DNA of 64,000 nt from NCBI RefSeq assembly GCF_029076845.1, contig NZ_JARESE010000012.1, positions 1 to 64,000 on the forward strand. Direction: 5' to 3'. Within the stretch, counting starts at the first letter, position 1. Each line of letters starts with the position of its first letter. Source of the DNA: Novosphingobium album (ex Liu et al. 2023). Its GTDB lineage: Bacteria; Pseudomonadota; Alphaproteobacteria; Sphingomonadales; Sphingomonadaceae. The notes beneath the pieces are model-generated. The model saw only the letters and a program-made list of their open reading frames with translations, had not been told where the DNA came from and did not search any database. This document shows, piece by piece, positions 34,104 to 41,427 of the stretch. The position numbers and the translations under genes are program-made.

Positions 34104-37100
34104 GCGGCTTCAACCTTTCCGCGCTCGCCGTGCGCGAGCGCGCGGTGACGCTGTTCGTGCTGATCGTGGTGGTCGTCGCCGGCGCGTTTTCGTTCCTCAA
34201 CCTTGGCCGCGCCGAAGACCCGACCTTCACGGTGAAAGTGCTGACCGTGACCGCCGCATGGCCCGGCGCGACGGCCCAGGACATGCAGGACCTGGTCGCC
34301 GAACCGCTGGAGAAGCGCCTTCAGGAGCTGGAATATTACGACCGGGTGGAAACCTTCACCCGGCCCGGCCTTGCCTTCCTCACCCTGACGCTGAAGGATT
34401 CAACCCCCGCGAAGGCCGTGCCAGATCAATTCTACCAGGCGCGCAAGAAGCTGGGCGATGAAGCCGCGCGCCTGCCGCAAGGCGCGCTCGGCCCATTCAT
34501 CAACGATGAATATTCGGACACCGACTTCGCGCTTTACGCGGTCAAGGCCAGGGGGATGCCGCCGCGCGAGCTGGCCCGCCATGCCGAGCGGCTGCGCCAG
34601 CGGCTGCTGCATGTGCCCGGCGTCACGAAAGTGGACCTGATCGGCGAGCGGCCGGAACGCATCTTCGTGGATTTTTCCTTTCCGAAGCTCGCCACGCTGG
34701 GCATCCCGATCGGCGATGTGCTGGCCTCGCTCGCGCGCCAGAACATCGTCGCACCGGCCGGTTCGGTGGAGACGAGCGGACCGCGCGTGTTCGTCCGGCT
34801 CGATGGCGGCTATGCCGATCTCGACCAGATCCGCGCGACGCCGATCGTGGCGGAGGGCCGCACGCTTCGCCTGTCCGACATCGCCACGGTCTCGCGCGGC
34901 TATGAGGATCCGCCCACTTTCCTGATCCGCAATGGCGGCGAGCCCGCGATCCTCCTGGGCATCGTGATGCGCGAGGGCTGGAACGGCCTTTCGCTGGGCA
35001 AGGCGCTGGAGGAGGAAGAGCGGGCGATCACGCGCGACCTGCCGCTTGGCCTGCAGCTCGGCAAGGTTTCCGACCAGGCCGTGAACATAGACGAGGCGGT
35101 CGGCGAGTTCATGCTCAAGTTCTTCGTCGCGCTCGCCGTGGTGATGGTGGTGAGCCTGATCAGCCTGGGCTGGCGCGTGGGCATCGTCGTCGCCGCCGCC
35201 GTGCCGCTCACTCTCGCGGCGGTGTTCGTGGTGATGGAGGCGACCGGCCGGGTTTTTGACAGGATCACGCTGGGGGCACTGATCCTCGCGCTCGGCCTGC
35301 TCGTCGACGATGCCATCATCGCCATAGAAATGATGGTGGTGAAGATGGAGGAAGGCTGGGAGCGCACCAGGGCGGCCGCCTTCGCCTGGAGCTCCACCGC
35401 CGCGCCCATGCTCGCGGGCACGCTGGTCACGATCATCGGGCTGATGCCGGTGGGCTTCGCCAGATCGAGCGCCGGGGAATACGCCGGCAACATCTTCTGG
35501 GTCGTGGGGTTCGCGCTGATCGTGTCGTGGATCGTGGCGGTGACGTTCACGCCCTATCTCGGGGTACGGCTGCTCCCCGCCATCGAGCCGGTGCCGGGCG
35601 GCCATGCGGCGATCTATGCAACGCCACGCTACGAGCGCTTCCGCGCGATCGTCCGCCGGGCCATCGCCCGCAAGTGGCTTGCGGGGGGCGCCGTCGTGGC
35701 GGCCTTCCTGCTGGCGATGCTGGGCATGGGGCTGGTGAAGCAGCAGTTCTTCCCGGTTTCCGAGCGGCCCGAGCTGATCGCCGAAATCCACATGCCGGAA
35801 GGCAGCAGCATCACCGCAACCGATGCGGCGACCCGCAAGGTGGAACGCTGGCTGCAAGCGCAGCCCGAAGCGAAAGTGGTGACCAGTTACGTCGGCCAGG
35901 GCGCGCCGCGCTTCTTCCTCTCGCTCAGCCCCGAGCTGCCCGATCCGGCCTTCGCCAAGATCATCATCCTGACCCCGGACGCGAAGGCGCGCGACACGCT
36001 CAAGGCGCGGCTGCGCGCGCGCATCGCCGCCGGCCTGGCACCCGAGGCGCGAGTGCGGGTGACCCAGCTCCTGTTCGGCCCGCCCGTGCCCTATCCGGTG
36101 ACGTTTCGCGTCGGCGGCTCCGATCCCGATCGGCTGCGCGCCATCGCCGGGCAAGTGACGAACGCGATGCGCGCCAACCCGAACATGCGTCAGGTCAACA
36201 CCGACTGGGGCGATCTGGTGCCGACCGCGCATTTCGTGCTCGATCAGGCGCGCCTGCGGGCGATCGGGCTCGATCCGCAGGCGGCGGCGCAGCAACTCCA
36301 GCTGCTGCTGAGCGGCGTGCCGGTGACGCAAGTGCGCGAGGATATCCGCACAGCCGTGATCGAAGCGCGCGCCACGGGTGCGCAACGTCTTGATCCCGCG
36401 CGCCTTGCCGACCTGTCGCTGACCACGGCAGACGGGCGCAGCGTGCCGCTCGACCAGATCGGCCGCATCGAATACCGGCCCGAAGCACCCATCCTGAAGC
36501 GTCGCGACCGCGTCCCCACCATCACCGTGCGGGGCGACATCGACGAAAGGCTCCAACCCGCGGAAGTCAGCGCGCAAGTGGAAAAGGCACTGGCGCCGAT
36601 CCGCGCCGCGCTGCCGCAAGGCTACAGCATCGACACCGGCGGCGCGGTGGAAGAAGCGGCCAAGGCGAACACGGCCCTGGGCGCGGTGTTCCCGATGATG
36701 ATCCTGGCGATGCTTGCGGTCATCATGATCGAGGTCCGCTCCTTTGGAGCCATGGCGATGGTTTTCCTGACCGCGCCGCTGGGCCTGGTCGGCGCGGTTC
36801 CCACGCTGCTGCTGTTCCAGCAGCCGTTCGGCTTCAACGCGATCCTGGGGATGATCGGCCTCGGCGGCATCCTGATGCGCAATACGCTGATCTTGATCGG
36901 CCAGATCGACGACAACCAGCAGGCGGGCCTCTCCCCCCTTGACGCGATCGTCGAGGCGACCGTGCAACGCGCGCGGCCCGTGCTGCTGACCGCGCTCGCG
37001 GCCGTGCTCGCGTTCATTCCGCTCACCACATCGAGCTTCTGGGGGCCGATGGCCTTCGTGCTGATCGGAGGGACCGCGATCGGGACGGTGCTGACCTTGC

Positions 37101-37150
37101 TGTTCCTGCCGGCGCTTTACGCGATCTGGTTTCGCATCGGGCGCGATTAG
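34100..37150 (+). CDS. RND multidrug efflux pump (AcrB/MexI-like)
   Basis: A 1016-residue inner-membrane pump of the hydrophobe/amphiphile efflux family, with 12 helices in two repeats and two large periplasmic loops. The proton-relay region is in helix 4 (ALILALGLLVDDAIIAIEMMVV, with adjacent aspartates). It opens with MSGFNLSALAVRERAVTLF, like the shorter-loop VexF/MexI group rather than AcrB itself. It exports toxic hydrophobic compounds, plausibly intermediates of the adjacent island. It ends 3 bp from the convergent hydroxylase gene. Confidence 0.95.
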   Translation: MSGFNLSALAVRERAVTLFVLIVVVVAGAFSFLNLGRAEDPTFTVKVLTVTAAWPGATAQDMQDLVAEPLEKRLQELEYYDRVETFTRPGLAFLTLTLKDSTPAKAVPDQFYQARKKLGDEAARLPQGALGPFINDEYSDTDFALYAVKARGMPPRELARHAERLRQRLLHVPGVTKVDLIGERPERIFVDFSFPKLATLGIPIGDVLASLARQNIVAPAGSVETSGPRVFVRLDGGYADLDQIRATPIVAEGRTLRLSDIATVSRGYEDPPTFLIRNGGEPAILLGIVMREGWNGLSLGKALEEEERAITRDLPLGLQLGKVSDQAVNIDEAVGEFMLKFFVALAVVMVVSLISLGWRVGIVVAAAVPLTLAAVFVVMEATGRVFDRITLGALILALGLLVDDAIIAIEMMVVKMEEGWERTRAAAFAWSSTAAPMLAGTLVTIIGLMPVGFARSSAGEYAGNIFWVVGFALIVSWIVAVTFTPYLGVRLLPAIEPVPGGHAAIYATPRYERFRAIVRRAIARKWLAGGAVVAAFLLAMLGMGLVKQQFFPVSERPELIAEIHMPEGSSITATDAATRKVERWLQAQPEAKVVTSYVGQGAPRFFLSLSPELPDPAFAKIIILTPDAKARDTLKARLRARIAAGLAPEARVRVTQLLFGPPVPYPVTFRVGGSDPDRLRAIAGQVTNAMRANPNMRQVNTDWGDLVPTAHFVLDQARLRAIGLDPQAAAQQLQLLLSGVPVTQVREDIRTAVIEARATGAQRLDPARLADLSLTTADGRSVPLDQIGRIEYRPEAPILKRRDRVPTITVRGDIDERLQPAEVSAQVEKALAPIRAALPQGYSIDTGGAVEEAAKANTALGAVFPMMILAMLAVIMIEVRSFGAMAMVFLTAPLGLVGAVPTLLLFQQPFGFNAILGMIGLGGILMRNTLILIGQIDDNQQAGLSPLDAIVEATVQRARPVLLTALAAVLAFIPLTTSSFWGPMAFVLIGGTAIGTVLTLLFLPALYAIWFRIGRD

Positions 37151-37153
37151 CGA

Positions 37154-38122
37154 TTAGGTGGGCGAGCAACCGCTGATCGGCGCGGCGTCCTCCACGATCA
37201 GGTGTTGCAGCACGCGCTTTTCGAGCACCAGCAGCGCGCCGGCAGCGTTGGTGCGCATGATGAGCCCTGCGGCGAGCGGCCGGGCGGCCTCACGCACGGC
37301 GGCGGCCAGCCGCAGGAAATCCGGCAGTGCCCGTTCGACCCCATGCAGCACGCAAAGCTGGCGCCAGTCGAACACGAAGCTTTCCAGCAGCATGGCGAAC
37401 CGCGCGGCGCGCGCCCTCGCCTCGGCGGTGTCGGCGGACAACGCCAGTTCCGCGCGCAGATCGTCGATCAGCCACTGCATTTCGGCGGCGGGCATCACGG
37501 GCGAGCGCCGGTTGGCCTCGGTCAGCAGTCGCGGGTCATTCTCCGGGTTCCAGGCCATTGTCGGCCATTGCCCGCGCGGCGGCGGCGGGCCGCAGGCGAA
37601 TTGCCAGAACGCCGCCGTGCCGGTGGTGTCCGCGACGAGGTGGATACGCTCCGCGCCGGCGTGGTTCTCCACATGGTGCCGGCGCCAGTTGTCGAAGATC
37701 CAGGCTTCGCCCGCGGCCATGTGCACCGATTGCCCATCGCAGTGGAACCGCACCTGCGGCCAGGTGAAGACCGGAACGTGCACGCGCACCCGGGTGTGCC
37801 AGTGGTAATTGATATCGGCATGTTCGGGCACGCCCGCGCCAGGCGCGAGGCGCATCAGCCGTGAGCGGCCCCATACCACGCCAAAGCCCGAGAGTACCTG
37901 GCGCAAGTAAGGCATGGCCGCGAGCCAGCGCGTCGGCAGCATCTGCCCGTGGACGCCATCCGTCTCGCCGCCGCCGGCGCTGATCAGCCGCGCCGCGCTG
38001 TTGCCGGGCACGCCGTCCGGGTGCGGCACCCAGGCCTCGGCCGGCAGCGCCGCGACCTCGGCCTGCAAGCGCGCCGCCTCGAACAGCACGGGAAGCTGGA
38101 AGAAGGGGCGCGACAGCCGCAT
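37154..38122 (-). CDS. Aspartyl/asparaginyl beta-hydroxylase-like dioxygenase
   Basis: A 322-residue protein whose central part matches the Asp/Asn beta-hydroxylase cupin: the iron motif in VPEHADINYHWH (H-x-D) and the second His in RRHHVENHAGAERIHLVAD, with the 2-oxoglutarate Arg nearby. The last ~130 residues are a helical extension of unknown role. It would hydroxylate a protein, peptide or small substrate with Fe(II) and 2-oxoglutarate. Fourth of four consecutive minus-strand genes (sulfotransferase, hydroxylase, TPR-sulfotransferase, hydroxylase) with 1-4 base overlaps. Confidence 0.85.
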   Translation of the reverse strand: MRLSRPFFQLPVLFEAARLQAEVAALPAEAWVPHPDGVPGNSAARLISAGGGETDGVHGQMLPTRWLAAMPYLRQVLSGFGVVWGRSRLMRLAPGAGVPEHADINYHWHTRVRVHVPVFTWPQVRFHCDGQSVHMAAGEAWIFDNWRRHHVENHAGAERIHLVADTTGTAAFWQFACGPPPPRGQWPTMAWNPENDPRLLTEANRRSPVMPAAEMQWLIDDLRAELALSADTAEARARAARFAMLLESFVFDWRQLCVLHGVERALPDFLRLAAAVREAARPLAAGLIMRTNAAGALLVLEKRVLQHLIVEDAAPISGCSPT

Positions 38123-40083
38123 CAGGCCCGGTACCCGGTCAAGGCATCACCCAGCGCGTGGCGCAGCGGCGCCAGCCAGGGCGCATAGTGGCACCACTGT
38201 GTCAGGCCCTCCCGGCCGATCGGCTGGCGCACCTGCTCGGAACTGGGCGTGCGCACGCTCCGCCGGGTCTGGTGGAACGCGAGGCAGGCCGGCTCGAAAG
38301 GCAAGTCGCCATGCGCCAGCAGCCGCCGCACGCTGCCGTCCAGATCCTCGACCACATCCTCGTAATGCACCCGCAGCACACGCCCGGGCAGCACATCGTC
38401 CCAGTGACGCATGAGATCGAGGTAGAGCCGGTAATGCCGGGCGATGTCGTCGATGCCGTAGGCGAATTCCTGGTTGGTCGTGCCGAACAGCTGCTTGAGG
38501 TTGCCAAAGCAGCAGGCCATGGGCTCGCGCCGCACGTCGATGATGGTCGCTCGCGGCAGGATCAGGTGGATCAGGCCGATGTGCCAGAAATTGTTCGGCA
38601 TCTTGTCGATGAACAACGGGCGGCCCAGCCGGCGATAGGCGCGGGTTTCGGCCAGGAAGCGCTCGCCCAGCGCGCGGGCCTCGCTGGCGGTCAGCCGCAG
38701 CAGCGCCTCGGGGTGAAGCGGCAGGCCGCAATCGGGATCGCTGCCGCACAGCTCCCCGGCGTATCGCCCGATTTCGGTCAGTTCCTGCGTGCCCTCGACC
38801 CGGGAATGGGAGGCCAGGATCTGCTCGACCAGGGTCGAGCCCGAACGCGGCAGCCCGACGATGAAGATCGGCGCGGGATCGTCCACACCCCAGCCGGCGC
38901 GCGCGCCGAAGAATTCGGCGGTGAAGGCCCGCTGCGATCGCAGGGCGCAAGCTTGCGCGATTTCCGGGCGGTAGCGGCTGGCGGCGCGCCGCAGCGCGTT
39001 GCCGCGTTCGTAGTAACGCCATGACGAGGCGTGCTCGCCCCGGTCCTCCAGCGCCTTGCCCAGCGCGAAGCACAGATAGACGCGGTCCATCTCCTGCGTG
39101 CCGGGCCGGGCTTCGGCCTCGCGCATCAGGGCGATGTCATCATCGGCGAAGCGATAGGTCTTGAGATTGGCCAGGCTGAACCAGGCCACGCCATAGTCCC
39201 GGCGCGCCGCCAGCGCGGCCCGGTAGTCGGCGATCGCTTCCTGCCGCCGGCCAATGATCTTCAGCGCATTCGCCCGCCACAGGCGCAGCTCGGCCACTTC
39301 CGTCCGCGGCATGGCCTGCCCCGATGAAGCTTGGCCCGACGAAGGCTGCCCGGCCAGCAGCCGGGCATAGAGATCGATCACGGGTTCATGATCGCCCAGC
39401 CCGACGCAGGCCGCGCCATATTGCTTGAGGTATTCACGGTTGTCCGGGTCATGGCGGAGCAAGCGCTCGGCCTCCTGGCGCGCCTGCCAGTGCTTCTGCC
39501 GCTGCAGCAGCACCACGGCATAGTCGAGCCGCGCCGCGTGGTAGTCCGGCGCGCGTTCGAGCACGGCTTCGAGCAGGGCTTCGGCCTCCGCGAGCGCCTC
39601 GCGCTCCGTGCACAGGCGCGCCAGCAGGCGCAGCGCGCCGACATTGTCCGGGTCGTTCCGCAAATAGTCGCGGATCACCGCCTCGGCCGGCGGCAGATCG
39701 CCGTCGGCGAACAGGCTGTTGGCCACCACCACTTCGGGCGGCAACTGGCGCAGCAGGGCCAGATGCGCCGCCGCCGCCGCCGCCTCGGCGGTCTGGCCCA
39801 GCATACGGTGGAGCTGTTCCAGCATGTCCCAGCTCGCCGGCAGCGTGGGGTTGAGGCGCACCGCCTCGCGCAGCGCCTCGATGGCCGCCGGTGCCTGGCC
39901 CAGCAAAACGTGGCAGTGGCCGCGCTCGTGATAGAGGCGGCTGAAACGCGGATGCATCGCCTGCAGCCGCGCGAGCGTGGCCAGCGCTTCCGGGATGCGG
40001 CGGCGCGCGCGCAGGTCGCGGGCCGCCTCCAAAAGCGCGTCGCGAGCCTCCGGGCGGGCGTCTGGACGGGCCAACGGCTTCAC
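38122..40083 (-). CDS. TPR-repeat sulfotransferase fusion protein
   Basis: A 653-residue two-part protein. Residues 1 to about 370 are tetratricopeptide repeats (pattern ...RLYHERGHCHVLLGQAPAAIEALREAVRLNP). Residues about 400-650 form a PAPS-dependent sulfotransferase with the 5'-phosphosulfate loop FIVGLPRSGSTLVEQ at 408-421. A short PSSGQASSGQ repeat links them. TPR domains usually bind peptides, so a proteinaceous acceptor is plausible. The start is ATG 40083, overlapping the stop of the gene before it. Confidence 0.88.
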   Translation of the reverse strand: MKPLARPDARPEARDALLEAARDLRARRRIPEALATLARLQAMHPRFSRLYHERGHCHVLLGQAPAAIEALREAVRLNPTLPASWDMLEQLHRMLGQTAEAAAAAAHLALLRQLPPEVVVANSLFADGDLPPAEAVIRDYLRNDPDNVGALRLLARLCTEREALAEAEALLEAVLERAPDYHAARLDYAVVLLQRQKHWQARQEAERLLRHDPDNREYLKQYGAACVGLGDHEPVIDLYARLLAGQPSSGQASSGQAMPRTEVAELRLWRANALKIIGRRQEAIADYRAALAARRDYGVAWFSLANLKTYRFADDDIALMREAEARPGTQEMDRVYLCFALGKALEDRGEHASSWRYYERGNALRRAASRYRPEIAQACALRSQRAFTAEFFGARAGWGVDDPAPIFIVGLPRSGSTLVEQILASHSRVEGTQELTEIGRYAGELCGSDPDCGLPLHPEALLRLTASEARALGERFLAETRAYRRLGRPLFIDKMPNNFWHIGLIHLILPRATIIDVRREPMACCFGNLKQLFGTTNQEFAYGIDDIARHYRLYLDLMRHWDDVLPGRVLRVHYEDVVEDLDGSVRRLLAHGDLPFEPACLAFHQTRRSVRTPSSEQVRQPIGREGLTQWCHYAPWLAPLRHALGDALTGYRA

Positions 40084-40721
40084 CGCGCTGTGCCGGCGAG
40101 CAGGAACGGCTCCAGCCAGTCAGGGTCCGGCTGGTCGGCGTCGAAATATTCGAAGATCAGGTGGACACGGTCGGTATCGCCGCCGTTGCGAACCCAGTGC
40201 GGGCCCAGATTGTTGACCTCCACCGCCTCGCCCGGCGGAAAATGGTGCCGTTCGCCGCCGAAGCACGAGACCACGCCGGCATTGGTCAGGATCGGCAGAT
40301 GAATCTTGTGCGGCCACTTCGCCGCGGGATTGGCATCGATGTGCGGATGGATCACGCCGCCTGCCGGCATCCGCGCCAGCATCACGCGCGGGAAGACCGC
40401 ACGCGCATAGCCATAGGGGCGGACGGCCCGCGCCAGCACCGGCTCAAGCAGAGCGCGCCACCGCGGCCAGGCGGCGCGATCGTGCGAGCCGCGCCAGTCG
40501 CGCGGGCTGTCGATGAAGCGGAAAACGATGTGGCGCGTCGCGTCCAGCACTTCGAACCTGTTGGGCTTGGCCGCGTTCTCCGCATCCCAGACCGACTCGG
40601 GGATCGCCAGCACGGCCGCCCGCAAGGCGGCGATGTCGACCGGGCCGAGCTTGCGGACGCTCGCGGTCTTGCGCGGATTGGGCGCGGGGCAAGGAGCGGC
40701 CCCGGAGCGGGCCGGCATCAT
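40080..40721 (-). CDS. Aspartyl/asparaginyl beta-hydroxylase-like dioxygenase, small
   Basis: A 213-residue single-domain member with VIHPHIDANPAAKWPHKIHLPI (H-x-D) and NNLGPHWVRNGGDTDRVHLIFEYFD (distal His and Arg). It is shorter than the protein at 37154, with which it shares only the core. ATG 40721 overlaps the stop of the small sulfotransferase (ATGA); the frame continues upstream but that part is antisense-like and not homologous. Confidence 0.87.
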   Translation of the reverse strand: MMPARSGAAPCPAPNPRKTASVRKLGPVDIAALRAAVLAIPESVWDAENAAKPNRFEVLDATRHIVFRFIDSPRDWRGSHDRAAWPRWRALLEPVLARAVRPYGYARAVFPRVMLARMPAGGVIHPHIDANPAAKWPHKIHLPILTNAGVVSCFGGERHHFPPGEAVEVNNLGPHWVRNGGDTDRVHLIFEYFDADQPDPDWLEPFLLAGTAR

Positions 40722-41356
40722 CCCATGCCCTCGAAAGTATAGCCGAACAGATCCAGATCCTGCGCGTAGCGCGCCGCAACGCCGTCGATCAGGGCCCGGT
40801 CGTAGTATCGGCGATAGTCGCCGTGCCGGCTGCCATTGACGCGGCCAAGCGGGCGGGAGGGAATGCCGATACGCGCACAGATCGCATCGTATGATCCCTG
40901 CATGTCCTCGACCCGGCCGATCGCGTCGGTCAGCAGCGTCCTGCCGTCCTCGCCGAGCAGCAGCGAGGCTTGCGGCCGAAACAGGATATGATGCTCCGGC
41001 GGCTCGCGGAAGAGAAGGTGGTGCATCACCTCGCGCGGCCGCTGCTGGAACAGATCGCCGCCACGCAGCATGAACGCGCAGTACGAGACGAAACGGTCGA
41101 ACGGGTTGCGCACGAAGGCGAACTTGAAATAGCCGCCGAACGCATCCTCGCCAAGGTAGGGGCGCACTTGCCGCAGCGACAGGTGGCCATGCTGGATCGC
41201 CGCCAGATCGCCCCACGGGAAACGCCGGTTCACGAACAGCCCCACTTGCTCCACATCGTCATCGCCCATCTGCTCGCGCAGGGCCTGCCGCACCGAATGG
41301 GTGCCGGTCTTGGGTACCGCCGCGAAGATGAAACGATGATGATGCGAAACGATCAT
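40718..41356 (-). CDS. Sulfotransferase family protein
   Basis: A 212-residue protein with the 5'-phosphosulfate-binding loop FAAVPKTGTHSVRQAL near 11-26 and the 3'-phosphate-binding FAFVRNPFDRFVSYCAF near 79-95, as in sulfotransferase family 2-type enzymes. It transfers sulfate from PAPS to a hydroxyl. First of the four-gene modification cassette, 71 bp after the TonB receptor, with a hairpin in the gap. Confidence 0.88.
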   Translation of the reverse strand: MIVSHHHRFIFAAVPKTGTHSVRQALREQMGDDDVEQVGLFVNRRFPWGDLAAIQHGHLSLRQVRPYLGEDAFGGYFKFAFVRNPFDRFVSYCAFMLRGGDLFQQRPREVMHHLLFREPPEHHILFRPQASLLLGEDGRTLLTDAIGRVEDMQGSYDAICARIGIPSRPLGRVNGSRHGDYRRYYDRALIDGVAARYAQDLDLFGYTFEGMG

Positions 41357-41378
41357 GGGTCACGACACGGGAAAAATG

Positions 41379-41407
41379 CGCCCCGCTCCCACGGGAGAGG
41401 GGCGCCA
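41379..41407. terminator. Hairpin between TonB receptor and sulfotransferase
   Basis: A 13-bp stem (GCGCCCCGCTCCC against GGGAGAGGGGCGC, one mismatch) with a 2-3 nt loop in the 71-bp gap of co-directional genes. It could attenuate read-through from the receptor into the modification genes or protect the receptor mRNA end. Confidence 0.6.
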
Positions 41408-41427
41408 CCTGGCGCTATGCGGGCATC

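Noticed and set aside
34400..36967. An 855-codon minus-strand frame opposite the RND pump
   Set aside because: His/Arg-rich antisense translation without domains; the pump on the other strand is unmistakable.
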